Assembly: GCA_017857175.1 (NCBI GenBank)
Contig: JAFMDS010000014.1
Coordinates: 1 to 41,953, forward strand
Length of the DNA: 41,953 nt
DNA from: Candidatus Nanopelagicales bacterium
GTDB lineage: Bacteria > Actinomycetota > Actinomycetes > S36-B12
Direction of reading: 5' to 3'
Positions 1 to 8,717 of the stretch are shown here, piece after piece; the first letter of the stretch is position 1, and every line of letters begins with the position of its first letter. The notes below the pieces were generated by a model. That model was not told the DNA's origin and searched no databases. It saw only the letters and a list, made by a program, of their open reading frames with translations. The translations under genes and the position numbers were made by a program.

Positions 1-2
1 TT

Positions 3-737
3 GACGCATCCCTGCTGCACCAGACTCCGCGTCGCTCAGCCGCTGAGCTGGAACGTTGGGACAAGGTGATGGATATTGCTTCCACTACCGGCCAGTCCGC
101 TTACCGTTGCCTTGTCAACGATCAGAACTTGCCTCGCTATTTCACTCTCTCAACACCGGTCGAGGAATTCGGCGCAATGCATTTCGGTTCACGACCATCA
201 CGCAGGCCGGACACGGCAGCCGGAATTGAAGGTTTGCGTGCAATCCCTTGGGTCTTTGGGTGGACCCAATCCCGTCAGGTTGTTCCCGGCTGGTTTGGTG
301 TTGGAAGTGGATTGCAAGCCGTGGTTGAGGCAGGCCTCGAGGGTGAACTCAAAGCCATGTATGAATCATGGGACTTCTTTCGCAACTTTGTGTCCAATGT
401 TGAGATGACACTGGCAAAAACCGACCTCAGCGTTGCCGAGCAATATGTTTCCAACCTTGTTCCCACCGATTTGCGCTACCTCTTTGACATGATTCGAGCC
501 GAACACGACCTAACCGTTGCGAGAATTCTGTCGATCACAGGCGAGAGTGGGCTGCTCACGGGCAATCCATCCCTGGCGAGAACTCTTGAAACGCGCGACA
601 CCTATCTATTACCGCTACATAACCTGCAAATTTCACTGCTTGCTCGCGCTCGCAAAGGCTCACCTTCCGAGGAACTCACTCGCGCACTCTCTTTGACCAT
701 CAATGGGATTGCAACGGGGTTGCGCAACACCGGCTGA
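3..737 (+). CDS. ppc: Phosphoenolpyruvate carboxylase, C-terminal part (5' end outside window)
   Basis: This is the C-terminal part of PEP carboxylase, which carboxylates phosphoenolpyruvate with bicarbonate to give oxaloacetate and refills the TCA cycle. The frame is open from base 3, so the GTG at 66 in the ORF track is not the real start; the gene begins outside the window. Family signatures are visible: LRAIPWVFGWTQSR, the conserved block just after the catalytic region; GVGSGLQ; the LLPLHNLQISLLAR segment; and the terminal TINGIATGLRNTG, since PEPC ends in an invariant NTG. About 245 of an expected 900 residues are present. The gene converges on argA with a 40-base gap. Identification is secure; regulation cannot be judged because the 5' half is missing. 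Confidence 0.95.
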   Translation, partial: DASLLHQTPRRSAAELERWDKVMDIASTTGQSAYRCLVNDQNLPRYFTLSTPVEEFGAMHFGSRPSRRPDTAAGIEGLRAIPWVFGWTQSRQVVPGWFGVGSGLQAVVEAGLEGELKAMYESWDFFRNFVSNVEMTLAKTDLSVAEQYVSNLVPTDLRYLFDMIRAEHDLTVARILSITGESGLLTGNPSLARTLETRDTYLLPLHNLQISLLARARKGSPSEELTRALSLTINGIATGLRNTG

Positions 738-777
738 TCTCACTGCTTCTACCGCCAGTTTTAGAGTCGCCTTGCAA

Positions 778-1287
778 TTAGATATTTTGGTTCAGCATGC
801 GAAAGTTCCCCAACGTGTTGGGCTTAACGCGCTCGAGTCCTAGGAACTCGGCAACGCCTTCGTCATAAGACTGCAGCATTTGCTCATAGACCTCGTGGCC
901 CACGGGGGTGTCATCGATTTCTTCAAAACCATGACGGCCAAAAAAGTTTTTCATGAATGTGAGACAAAAGACTCTCTTGACTCCAACTGCTCGGGCTTTG
1001 TTCAAGAGTTCTTCCAGCAGTTGGGAGCCAATTCCTTGGCGGGCATTGTCTGGCTTGACCGCCAATGTTCGAACCTCGGCGAGGTCCTCCCACATGACGT
1101 GCAGGGCGCCGCAGCCGACAACGTTTCCGTCAAGTTCAGCAACAAGAAACTCTTGAATGTCCTCAAAGATTGTCACCGTTGCCTTGGACAGCAAACTTCC
1201 GTCATTGGTATAGGCATCGACCAATGATCTGATGGCGCGAACATCAGTTGTTTTGGCCGGACGGATGATGACCGCGGAACTTTCCAT
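778..1287 (-). CDS. argA: Amino-acid N-acetyltransferase, Rv2747-type ArgA (GNAT)
   Basis: A 169-residue GNAT acetyltransferase that by homology makes N-acetylglutamate from acetyl-CoA and glutamate, the first step of arginine synthesis. It matches the short actinobacterial ArgA (M. tuberculosis Rv2747), not the long E. coli enzyme: VVGCGALHVMWEDLAEVRTLAV (quoted in part: GCGALHVMWEDLAEVRTLAV), the acetyl-CoA loop RQGIGSQLL, and the family tail SYDEGVAEFL...KPNTLGN. The ATG at 1287 shares its A with the TGA stop of lysS (TGATG), so translation is probably coupled to lysS; the track start is a GTG one codon earlier. Length is normal for the family. Linkage to lysS rather than to other arg genes is the only unusual point. 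Confidence 0.88.
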   Translation of the reverse strand: MESSAVIIRPAKTTDVRAIRSLVDAYTNDGSLLSKATVTIFEDIQEFLVAELDGNVVGCGALHVMWEDLAEVRTLAVKPDNARQGIGSQLLEELLNKARAVGVKRVFCLTFMKNFFGRHGFEEIDDTPVGHEVYEQMLQSYDEGVAEFLGLERVKPNTLGNFRMLNQNI

Positions 1288-2789
1288 CACTGATCTCGCT
1301 CGGGTTTGACCAATGGGAACAGGATTGTTTCCCTGATGCCAAGACCTGTCAGTGCCATGAGCATGCGGTCAAGTCCCATGCCCACACCACCTGAAGGTGG
1401 CATACCGTGCTCAAGGGCACGCAAGAAATCTTCATCCAGTGTCATGGCTTCTTTGTCACCCTTGGCACCGAGTTTCGCCTGCTCGATCAAGCGCTCGCGC
1501 TGGATCACTGGGTCAACAAGTTCGGAATAGCCGGTAGCGAGTTCAAAGCCATCCACGTACAGATCCCATTTCTCAACGACACCCTCGCGGTCACGGTGAT
1601 CGCGCGTTAGAGGTGACGTGTCAACAGGGAAATGCATGACAAATGTGGGGCCGGTAAACGTTGAAATTACGTGATGTTCAAAAAGTTCTTCAACGAGTTT
1701 TCCGTTAACAGAGTTTGGGGCATATTTAATTCCCGCGCTTTCGCACAGCGCCTCGAGGGTCTCGCGTGGTGTTTGCGGTGAAATTTCTTGACCAACCGCC
1801 GTGGAAAGTTCACCGTAGAGGTCAATCTGAGGCCAAACTCCTGAGAGATCATGGACACTGCCATCAAAATGCGTAACCTGCAAGGAGCCGTGAACCGCCA
1901 CGGCTGCCTCTTGAATCAACTCACGGGTGATGGTTGCCATCACCTGGTAGTCAGCAAAGGCTTGATAGAACTCGAGCATGGCGAACTCGGGTGAGTGAGT
2001 TGAGTCAGCGCCTTCATTGCGAAAGTTGCGATTGATTTCAAAAACCCGCTCGAGCCCACCGACAACAGCGCGCTTGAGAAACAGCTCGGGAGCGATGCGC
2101 AGGAATAGATCGATGCCAAATGCATTGGAATGTGTCACAAATGGTCGTGCAGTTGCCCCACCCGGTTGGGTTTGCAGCATCGGTGTTTCGATTTCCAAAT
2201 AGTCGCGCTGGGCCAGGGAGTTTCGCAATGCAGCAACCGCTTTAACCCTGAGTCTTGCCATCTCCTGCGCTTGCGGGCGCATGATCAAATCAACATAACG
2301 TTGGCGAACGCGGCTTTCCTCACCCATGTCTTTGTGGGCGACGGGGAGCGGGCGCAATGCCTTGGCCGCCATTTGCCACGAGTCGACCATGACCGAGAGT
2401 TCCCCTCGCTTGGAGGTAATGACCTCGCCATGCACAAAAACGTAGTCACCGAGATCCACAAGGGATTTCCAGTCAGCAAGGGATTCCTCCCCCACCTCCG
2501 CCAAGGACACCATTGCTTGAATGGTTTCACCGCTGCCAGCGCTTAATGTTGCGAAGCACAATTTCCCGGTATTACGGCTAAAAATTACGCGACCAGCGAT
2601 CCCCACGATTTTCCCGGTCGATGCCTCAGCCTCCAGGTTCCCGTACTGCGCGCGAAGCTCCGCGATAGTGGCATCTATGGGAACCGACACGGGGTAGGCC
2701 TGCATCCCCCGCTCCACGAGTTCAGCCCGCTTGTCCATGCGGATCTGAACTTGCTCAGGGACTTCTAGGCTCTCGGTCACAGTCGTCAA
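1287..2789 (-). CDS. lysS: Lysyl-tRNA synthetase, class II
   Basis: Cytoplasmic class II lysyl-tRNA synthetase, charging tRNA-Lys with lysine using ATP. The 500 residues hold an N-terminal OB-fold anticodon-binding domain (about 55-150) and the catalytic core with motif 1 ([17 protein letters not shown], near 197), motif 2 ([11 protein letters not shown], near 250) and motif 3 ([13 protein letters not shown], near 468). Length is typical. The start is uncertain: TTG at 2789 or GTG at 2780; neither has a clear Shine-Dalgarno sequence. The gene overlaps argA by one base at its stop. In Mycobacterium the neighbours here are panD/coaX and lsr2; lsr2 is not in this window, and a HAD gene and a twin palindrome separate lysS from coaX. 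Confidence 0.96.
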   Translation of the reverse strand: MTTVTESLEVPEQVQIRMDKRAELVERGMQAYPVSVPIDATIAELRAQYGNLEAEASTGKIVGIAGRVIFSRNTGKLCFATLSAGSGETIQAMVSLAEVGEESLADWKSLVDLGDYVFVHGEVITSKRGELSVMVDSWQMAAKALRPLPVAHKDMGEESRVRQRYVDLIMRPQAQEMARLRVKAVAALRNSLAQRDYLEIETPMLQTQPGGATARPFVTHSNAFGIDLFLRIAPELFLKRAVVGGLERVFEINRNFRNEGADSTHSPEFAMLEFYQAFADYQVMATITRELIQEAAVAVHGSLQVTHFDGSVHDLSGVWPQIDLYGELSTAVGQEISPQTPRETLEALCESAGIKYAPNSVNGKLVEELFEHHVISTFTGPTFVMHFPVDTSPLTRDHRDREGVVEKWDLYVDGFELATGYSELVDPVIQRERLIEQAKLGAKGDKEAMTLDEDFLRALEHGMPPSGGVGMGLDRMLMALTGLGIRETILFPLVKPERDQ

Positions 2790-2867
2790 GGTTATTAGAG
2801 TCCTTGGTCACACCAGTGGGCAGGCTCGCGACACCTAACCACAACTCACCGTCCCTAGACTCATGAC

Positions 2868-3560
2868 ATGGAATTCAATCCCCCAGCGCCGATTGCGGGG
2901 GTGATCTTTGATCTGCACTCCACATTGGCTGACCAGGGCTCTGCTGCTCAGTGGCTCGAGGCCGCCGAAGACAGATCTGGGGTGCGAGCTCCAGATGCGC
3001 AGGTAACTATCGAACGTCTGGACTCGATCGTGGAATTTGCTCGGATCGAAGATCCAACCCACCAACGCGATCTTTCACACTCCGCACACCGCGAAATTTT
3101 CACTCGATTGCTCAGCGACTTCACCGAGGAACCTCTCAGTTCAGCCCTCTACGAAACGATCACTGGCAGTTGGTTTATTTACGATGACACACTGCCGGTT
3201 CTGCGCGCCCTGCGAGATCAAGGGATCGCAACGGCAATCCTTTCCAACATCGCGGTCGACATTGATGCACTGATGGAACAACTTGGACTCGGTGGCGAGG
3301 TCGATGCGGTCATCGCTTCAAGTCACATTGGCGCGGTCAAACCCCAAGCCGAAGCGTTCTTGCACGCTGCCGATGCACTCGGTTTGCCCGTTGAATCACT
3401 TTTGATGGTGGGCGATAACTCAATTGACGATGGTGCCGCGGCAAAAGTTGGTATTCGCTCGCTGGTACTACCCCGCACACGAGGCCCAGTACATGGACTC
3501 GCAACAGTGCTTGGAGTTGTCGCCGCGGCACAAACTCTGGAGCGCCCCAGCCAGCCTTAA
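2868..3560 (+). CDS. HAD-superfamily hydrolase (HAD-IA like)
   Basis: A 230-residue haloacid-dehalogenase-fold protein, probably a cytoplasmic phosphatase of unknown substrate. Visible motifs: motif I VIFDLHSTL with nucleophile Asp15; motif II ILSNIAVD; motif III Lys in VKPQAEAF; motif IV MVGDNSIDDGAAA with the acidic Mg ligands. The region between motif I and motif II forms a helical cap, as in the HAD-IA subfamily. In most phosphatases the second motif I Asp (DxD) is the general acid; here it is His17 (DLH), so phosphatase activity may be altered. The gene is transcribed away from lysS and converges on coaX. The ATG at 2868 has no obvious Shine-Dalgarno sequence; TAGACT lies about 10 bases upstream, so the message may be leaderless. 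Confidence 0.8.
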   Translation: MEFNPPAPIAGVIFDLHSTLADQGSAAQWLEAAEDRSGVRAPDAQVTIERLDSIVEFARIEDPTHQRDLSHSAHREIFTRLLSDFTEEPLSSALYETITGSWFIYDDTLPVLRALRDQGIATAILSNIAVDIDALMEQLGLGGEVDAVIASSHIGAVKPQAEAFLHAADALGLPVESLLMVGDNSIDDGAAAKVGIRSLVLPRTRGPVHGLATVLGVVAAAQTLERPSQP

Positions 3561-3623
3561 TTGCACGGATGCAATATCAACTCTCAACTCTCTTCAACAC
3601 GGTATTGCACGCGTGCAATACCG
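3560..3623. repeat. Twin near-identical palindromes between convergent genes
   Basis: Two dyads fill the gap between the HAD gene and coaX. The first (3560-3575) is ATTGCA-cgga-TGCAAT. The second (3600-3623) is a perfect 24-base palindrome whose half is CGGTATTGCACG. Both contain the same pattern ATTGCACG-NN-TGCAATA, centred 44 bases apart. They could form hairpins acting as a bidirectional terminator, although no T-run follows, or they could be paired protein-binding sites. The first dyad begins on the last base of the HAD stop codon. The function is not known. Confidence 0.6.
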
Positions 3624-3635
3624 CTCCAGAGCAAG

Positions 3636-4400
3636 CTAGGAACTTTGGCTGTTTTTCGCGAACAGTAGAGCTAACCCGAGCAATGTGAGATCGGGTTCCT
3701 CATGTGTGATTGTTTGTGATTCAGGGACAACAACCGAACTCAACCCACCCGTTGCCACAACAGCGGTTACCGGGCCAATCTCCTTGATTATCCGCCCAAC
3801 AAGCCCGTCCACTTGTCCGGCAAAGCCATAGAGGGCACCTGCCTGCAATGCCTCAACCGTGTTCTTGCCAATTACCGAACGTGGAGCAACTAATTCAACT
3901 TTGCGCAAAGCGGCTGCACGCGAGGCGAGTGCATCGAGGGAAATTTCAACTCCTGGCGCGAGCGCGCCCCCAAGGAACTCACCTTTTTCAGAGACCACGT
4001 CAAGATTTGTTGAGGTTCCAAAGTCGACAACAATGCACGGGCCGCCAAAGAGGTAGTGCGCGGCAAGGGTGTTCACAATTCGATCAGCGCCGACTTCTTT
4101 GGGGTTGTCGGTCAGGATTGGAACGCCAGTCTTAATGCCCGGTTCAACGATCACCGCTTCCAGGTGACCGTAGTAATTCGAAATCATGAGTCGCATTTGG
4201 TGCAGCACCGCCGGAACCGTGCTGCACAGGGCAATACCGCTCACGGCAGGTTCCGTCTCGAGGAATCCTCTGAATTTCAGGGCAAGTTCATCGGCCGTCT
4301 CAGCAGCATCTGTCTTGATACGCCACGACTTGTGGAGTTGCAACCCCGCATAGAGGCCGATCACGGTGTTGGTATTCCCAACATCAATTGTGAGGAGCAT
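3636..4400 (-). CDS. coaX: Type III pantothenate kinase
   Basis: CoaX phosphorylates pantothenate, the first committed step of coenzyme A synthesis, in the cytoplasm. The 254-residue ASKHA-fold protein begins with the phosphate-1 motif LLTIDVGNTNTVIGLY and carries the adenosine/metal block VVDFGTSTNLDVV followed by GGALAPGVEISLDAL, both typical of type III kinases. Length is normal. The ATG at 4400 lies inside the 3' end of nadC (17-base overlap) and is preceded by GAAGG-like bases in that coding sequence. It is the last gene of the DUF2520-panC-nadB-nadC-coaX operon, so pantothenate made by panC is used by the product of the same transcript. The downstream twin palindromes may end the transcript. 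Confidence 0.95.
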   Translation of the reverse strand: MLLTIDVGNTNTVIGLYAGLQLHKSWRIKTDAAETADELALKFRGFLETEPAVSGIALCSTVPAVLHQMRLMISNYYGHLEAVIVEPGIKTGVPILTDNPKEVGADRIVNTLAAHYLFGGPCIVVDFGTSTNLDVVSEKGEFLGGALAPGVEISLDALASRAAALRKVELVAPRSVIGKNTVEALQAGALYGFAGQVDGLVGRIIKEIGPVTAVVATGGLSSVVVPESQTITHEEPDLTLLGLALLFAKNSQSS

Positions 4401-5298
4401 GAAGTTCGCCTTCCCTTATGTCGGCACCGATATCAAGGACTGGCGCTGAGTGCGTGATCGCCCCAACGGCAATGTAGTCAACTCCGGTATCTGCCACAGC
4501 TTTTGCTACATCCAGGGTCAGTCCGCCCGATGCCTCGAGCGTGACCTTGCCACCAAAGCGATCTACTGCCGTTTTCATGTTCTCCACCGTGAAGTTGTCT
4601 AACAAAACAAGGTCTGCACCGGCCGCCGATACTTGCTCGAGTTGCTCCAGGGAATCTACTTCAACCTCAACCGCGAGATCCGGATACCTTTTTTTGATCG
4701 CCGTGAAAGCTTGTGTGACACCACCTGCGGCTGCTACGTGATTGTCTTTGACCAGTGCGGCGTCAGAGAGATTCATGCGGTGATTAACTCCACCCCCGCA
4801 GCGAACCGCATACTTTTCCAAAACCCTTAAGCCGGGTGTGGTCTTGCGAGTATCACGGATCTTGGCGTTCGTCCCCTGCACCGCATCAACCCAGGCTCTC
4901 GTCGCCGTAGCAATTCCGCTCAAGTGCGAAATGAGGTTGAGTGCTGGGCGTTCAGCTTGCAAAATCTGCCTCGCGGGACCCGTAACGCTGAGTATCACCG
5001 AGCCTGGCTCAACACGATCGCCGTCGGAGGCAACCATCGTGACACTCGCGGATGTCCCGCACACGATAAAGAAAACGGATGCAGCAACGGGAACACCCGC
5101 CACCACGCCGTTGGAGCGAGAGACTAGGTCCAAAGTTGCAACTGCGTCAGAGTCAATTGTGGCGATAGATGTAACGTCACCGGACTCGTCAACATCTTCA
5201 TGGAGAGCAGTGAGAATAACTTCTGTGATGTCGAGTGGGTTGAGGCCCGCTGTAATCAGGGCATCGGAAATTTCTTTCTTGAGCTTATGTCTGTTCAT
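4384..5298 (-). CDS. nadC: Nicotinate-nucleotide pyrophosphorylase (quinolinate phosphoribosyltransferase)
   Basis: NadC converts quinolinate and PRPP to nicotinate mononucleotide, CO2 and pyrophosphate, the entry point of de novo NAD synthesis. The 304-residue protein shows the family core: RDTRKTTPGLRVLEKYAV, the GGGVNHRMNLSDAALVKDNH block with the substrate-binding Arg and Lys residues, and the barrel strands VEVEVDSLEQ and LVLLDNF. The C-terminal EASGGLTLD and VDYIAVGAITHSAP are also typical. The ATG at 5298 shares one base with the nadB stop (TGATG), indicating coupling. It is slightly longer than the usual 280-290 residues, mostly at the N terminus. nadA, the partner that makes quinolinate with NadB, is not in the window. 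Confidence 0.95.
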   Translation of the reverse strand: MNRHKLKKEISDALITAGLNPLDITEVILTALHEDVDESGDVTSIATIDSDAVATLDLVSRSNGVVAGVPVAASVFFIVCGTSASVTMVASDGDRVEPGSVILSVTGPARQILQAERPALNLISHLSGIATATRAWVDAVQGTNAKIRDTRKTTPGLRVLEKYAVRCGGGVNHRMNLSDAALVKDNHVAAAGGVTQAFTAIKKRYPDLAVEVEVDSLEQLEQVSAAGADLVLLDNFTVENMKTAVDRFGGKVTLEASGGLTLDVAKAVADTGVDYIAVGAITHSAPVLDIGADIREGELHAPHN

Positions 5299-6932
5299 CA
5301 GGAGTTGAGTCCCACCATTTCCGTCACGATTTCACCGTCTGCATTGCGGTGTGAAACTAGCCGAACCGCGAACCGTGGATCACTCTCGGGGTAGTCCTCG
5401 CGCCAATGGGATCCGCGTGTCTCCTCACGCATCAGCGCATGATGCGTGAGGACTGACGCCAAGGTGTGCATATTCGCACTCTCCCAATCCTCAGTGCATT
5501 CCCGTGCACCACTCGGATCAATGTGCTCCAGCCAATGTGAAGCGTATGTCAGGGATTCCTCAGTTCGCAACACACCAACATTGCGATCCATAACTGACTG
5601 CATCTCGCGACGCAATCGGTGTGGCACCACATAACCACCGTGACCTGTGACCTCAGCAATTGGCTGCACCTGCGGTTTATCGAGTGCAATTGCTTGAGCG
5701 ATGCGTTTGGCAAAAACTAATCCCTCAAGCAATGAATTTGATGCAAGACGATTAGCTCCGTGAACGCCCGTGCAAGCACTCTCGCCTGCCGCATAAAGAC
5801 CGGGAACACTCGAGCGGCCCATTAGATCAGTAAGCACGCCACCGGAAACATAATGTTGTGCAGGCGAGACTGGGATCAGATCAATCACGGGATCGATACC
5901 GCGTTGGCGGCAACTGGCCAGAATCGTGGGAAACCGCTGCACCCACGTGTCTGCACCCAACATTCGACCATCAAGCCACACGTGTTCTGAGTTTGTCTCC
6001 CGCATGGTGCGCATGATCGCCTTGGCAACAACATCTCGCGGAGCAAGGTCGCCTAACTCGTGGAGATCAGCCATGAACGGCTCATGATTAATGTCGAGCA
6101 GCCGTGCACCTTCACCGCGCACCGCCTCGCTGACCAAAGGCTGCTGCCCTTTTGCAAGCGGTCCTAACCACAGAACGGTGGGGTGGAATTGCACAAACTC
6201 TAAATCTGCAACTTTGGCGCCAGCCCGCAACGCAAGGGCGATGCCATCACCCGTGGAGACATATGGATTCGTTGTTTGGCCAAATACTTGACCAAATCCA
6301 CCAGTGGTGAGAACTACGGAGGGAGCAAGTCCAGCACCAATGCCGTTGCGCTGACCTGAACCCATCACGTGGAAGGTGACACCCTGCGCGGACCCATCTG
6401 AGGCAGTGAGCAAATCCAGAACCAGTGCGTTTTCAATAATCTCAATATCAGGATCATTGAGCACAGCGGCGACAAGTGCCCGAGAAATTTCTGCACCTGT
6501 TGCGTCCCCTCCTGCATGAGCAATGCGATTGCGATGATGGCCGCCTTCACGCGTTAATGAAATTTCACCGCTGGGCTCACGATCAAAATTTGCACCGAGT
6601 GTGATCAAGTCCCGAACCGCCTGCGGACCTTCTGTGACCAGAACATTGACCGCTTCCGGGTTGCACAACCCGACGCCTGCCGTCAGGGTGTCATCGCGGT
6701 GATCTGACGGTGAGTCATCCGATGACAATGCGGCGGCAATACCGCCCTGCGCCCAACGCGTTGAGCCCTCATCGATCTGGGCCTTGGTTAACAGGAGAAC
6801 TCTGAGTCCCTGCTCCCTCAAGTGAAGCGCAGCGGAAAGCCCTGCCACTCCCGAACCAATCACAATAGAGTCGGCGGCCACGGTCCATCCTGGTGGATCG
6901 GATGCAAGCCAACGGTCAACAGTTAGGGGCAC
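5298..6932 (-). CDS. nadB: L-aspartate oxidase
   Basis: FAD-dependent oxidation of L-aspartate to iminoaspartate, which NadA then condenses to quinolinate. The 544-residue protein has the Rossmann FAD motif VIGSGVAGLSAALHL near its N terminus, the substrate-loop segment STRWAQGGIAAAL, the EFVQFHPT signature of the succinate dehydrogenase/aspartate oxidase flavoproteins, and VHGANRLASNSLLEGLVFA near the end of the FAD domain, then a helical C-terminal domain. The length fits NadB rather than fumarate reductase. The start is a GTG at 6932, three bases after the panC stop. It sits between panC and nadC as in Streptomyces. Confidence 0.95.
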   Translation of the reverse strand: MPLTVDRWLASDPPGWTVAADSIVIGSGVAGLSAALHLREQGLRVLLLTKAQIDEGSTRWAQGGIAAALSSDDSPSDHRDDTLTAGVGLCNPEAVNVLVTEGPQAVRDLITLGANFDREPSGEISLTREGGHHRNRIAHAGGDATGAEISRALVAAVLNDPDIEIIENALVLDLLTASDGSAQGVTFHVMGSGQRNGIGAGLAPSVVLTTGGFGQVFGQTTNPYVSTGDGIALALRAGAKVADLEFVQFHPTVLWLGPLAKGQQPLVSEAVRGEGARLLDINHEPFMADLHELGDLAPRDVVAKAIMRTMRETNSEHVWLDGRMLGADTWVQRFPTILASCRQRGIDPVIDLIPVSPAQHYVSGGVLTDLMGRSSVPGLYAAGESACTGVHGANRLASNSLLEGLVFAKRIAQAIALDKPQVQPIAEVTGHGGYVVPHRLRREMQSVMDRNVGVLRTEESLTYASHWLEHIDPSGARECTEDWESANMHTLASVLTHHALMREETRGSHWREDYPESDPRFAVRLVSHRNADGEIVTEMVGLNS

Positions 6933-6935
6933 GAC

Positions 6936-7790
6936 TCACACACCAACCGAGATCGGACAGTTATCAATTAAATGCGTGGTGCCTACTCGAGCTGCAATCA
7001 GAATTCGTCCAGGAACATCGGTTGCATCAGGATCAAGTGCCGCCTGAAGGTCGTTGCGCATGGCCGCGAGATAGGTGACTTCAATGTCACCAACGAGCTC
7101 GGCCTGAGCGGCCGCGAGTTTCTCGCGAACACTGCCCCCGCACATTTGTGCCGCGGTCAGTGCCCGAGGGATGGCAACTGCAGTTGCGCGCTCAGCATCA
7201 CTCAAATATAAATTGCGTGAACTTAGTGCAAGGCCATCGGTGTCGCGAACCGTGGTAACACCCCGCACATCAATTGGGAAATTGAGATCGCGAACCATTG
7301 CACTAACCAAAGCAAGTTGCTGATAATCCTTTTCACCAAAGAATGCGATATCAGGACCGGTGAGGTTGAAGAGTTTGGCAACCACGGTCAGCATCCCAGC
7401 AAAATGCCCGGGGCGTGATGCCCCCTCAAGGATTGAACCAACTGGCCCAGCCTGCACCGATGTCATATCCCCCAGCGAGACGCCACCGGGATACATTTCC
7501 TCAACCAATGGAGCGAACACCACGTCAACACCCGCCTCAGTGCACAACTTCACGTCCTCATGGAACGGACGGGGATATTGGGTCAAGTCTTCATTCGCAC
7601 CAAATTGCGTCGGGTTAACAAAAATTGAGACAACGACTTCGCCATCAGGCCCGACTTCCTGGCGCGCTGCCTTGACCAGCTCCAAGTGCCCTGCGTGCAG
7701 TGCACCCATGGTGGGGACGAATGCGCGCTTGCCGGGCTTTCGGCCAATGAATTCTCGGTATTCCGAGCGAGTGTGCGCAACGATCGTCAT
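6936..7790 (-). CDS. panC: Pantothenate synthetase
   Basis: PanC ligates pantoate and beta-alanine with ATP to give pantothenate (vitamin B5). The 284-residue protein carries the nucleotidyltransferase HIGH-like motif in VPTMGALHAGHLELV (HAGH), the ATP/pantoate block FFGEKDYQQL, and the KMSKS-like loop ALSSRNLYLS. Length is typical. The ATG at 7790 overlaps the DUF2520 stop as ATGA and has GGAGCGAC just upstream. panB (ketopantoate hydroxymethyltransferase) and panD (aspartate decarboxylase) are not in the window, so the beta-alanine and pantoate supplies must be encoded elsewhere. Confidence 0.96.
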   Translation of the reverse strand: MTIVAHTRSEYREFIGRKPGKRAFVPTMGALHAGHLELVKAARQEVGPDGEVVVSIFVNPTQFGANEDLTQYPRPFHEDVKLCTEAGVDVVFAPLVEEMYPGGVSLGDMTSVQAGPVGSILEGASRPGHFAGMLTVVAKLFNLTGPDIAFFGEKDYQQLALVSAMVRDLNFPIDVRGVTTVRDTDGLALSSRNLYLSDAERATAVAIPRALTAAQMCGGSVREKLAAAQAELVGDIEVTYLAAMRNDLQAALDPDATDVPGRILIAARVGTTHLIDNCPISVGV

Positions 7791-8683
7791 GTCGCTCCTC
7801 CAAATGGTTCCCCGTCGAGATCTGCACCCAAGGTAATCAATACTCGTGCTGCTTGATCAACAGTAAGAATGCCAGCCTCTAAAGCTCGATCAACCCCGAG
7901 TCTGCCCAGCGCCTGATACGCATGGCGGGTGCTGGGTCGGTGCGCCAGAGCCTTCAAGTGTTTATCAATTGTTGCCGAATCTCCTCGTGCCACCGGTCCC
8001 GTAAGTGCCTTATCGCCGTAGCGCAATGCATTGTCCAGTGATGCACTGAGAAGTGGTGTGAGAAGTCGCGTCGGGTTTTCCATACCCGCCTCGCGAAGCA
8101 ACGAGAGTGATTCATTGACCAAGACATTCATGTAATTGGACCCGAGCACCATGGCGGCGTGATACACCGCACGGGCTTCCTCGGGCACCCAAACTGGTTC
8201 ACCACCCATCTCAACAACGAGTGCCTCAGCAACTGGCCTGACATTTTCGGGTGCCGTGACTCCAAAAGGGGCATCATGTAACCGGCTTACATCAACACTT
8301 GTTCCGGTAAATGTCATGGCCGGATGAATTGCCATTGGCTGACACAGGGTCGCTGGCTCTAGCACGCCAATTCCGTACCCACCCGAGGTGTGAGCCACAA
8401 ACTGCCCGGCTTGAAAGATTCCTGCCCGGGCAAATCCATCGACAAGTCCTGGTAACACGTCGTCAGGCACAGCAAGAATCAGTAACTCGCAATTCCTCGC
8501 CACTTGATCTGCGGGCAAGACGGGGACACCGGGAAGGAGGGCCTCAGCCCGCAAGAGGGAAATATCTGAAACGGCTGCGACCCCCGTTAGTACGTGTCCT
8601 GCGCTGCGCAACGCTGCTCCCAGCACCGCACCGACTCGGCCAGCACTGACCACACCAACGCGCAGTCGTGGGGGCGAGTCCAT
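7787..8683 (-). CDS. Rossmann-fold/DUF2520 protein, panC partner (Rv3603c family)
   Basis: A 298-residue cytoplasmic protein with an N-terminal NAD(P)-binding Rossmann domain (GVVSAGRVGAVLGAALRSAGH; the glycine motif is SAGRVG rather than GxGxxG) and a helical C-terminal DUF2520 domain (from about 150). HTSGGYGIGVLEP, CQPMAIHPAMTF and YHAAMVLGSNYMNVLV are conserved in this family. It resembles 6-phosphogluconate-dehydrogenase-type reductases and is the first gene of the panC operon, overlapping panC by ATGA. The same pairing is found in Mycobacterium (Rv3603c-Rv3602c). The context suggests a reductase in pantothenate synthesis, possibly ketopantoate reductase, but no experimental function is known to me. 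No nearer identification can be made from sequence alone. Confidence 0.75.
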   Translation of the reverse strand: MDSPPRLRVGVVSAGRVGAVLGAALRSAGHVLTGVAAVSDISLLRAEALLPGVPVLPADQVARNCELLILAVPDDVLPGLVDGFARAGIFQAGQFVAHTSGGYGIGVLEPATLCQPMAIHPAMTFTGTSVDVSRLHDAPFGVTAPENVRPVAEALVVEMGGEPVWVPEEARAVYHAAMVLGSNYMNVLVNESLSLLREAGMENPTRLLTPLLSASLDNALRYGDKALTGPVARGDSATIDKHLKALAHRPSTRHAYQALGRLGVDRALEAGILTVDQAARVLITLGADLDGEPFGGAT

Positions 8684-8717
8684 GTTGAAAGCCTAAGGGT
8701 CACTAACGTCACCAACT

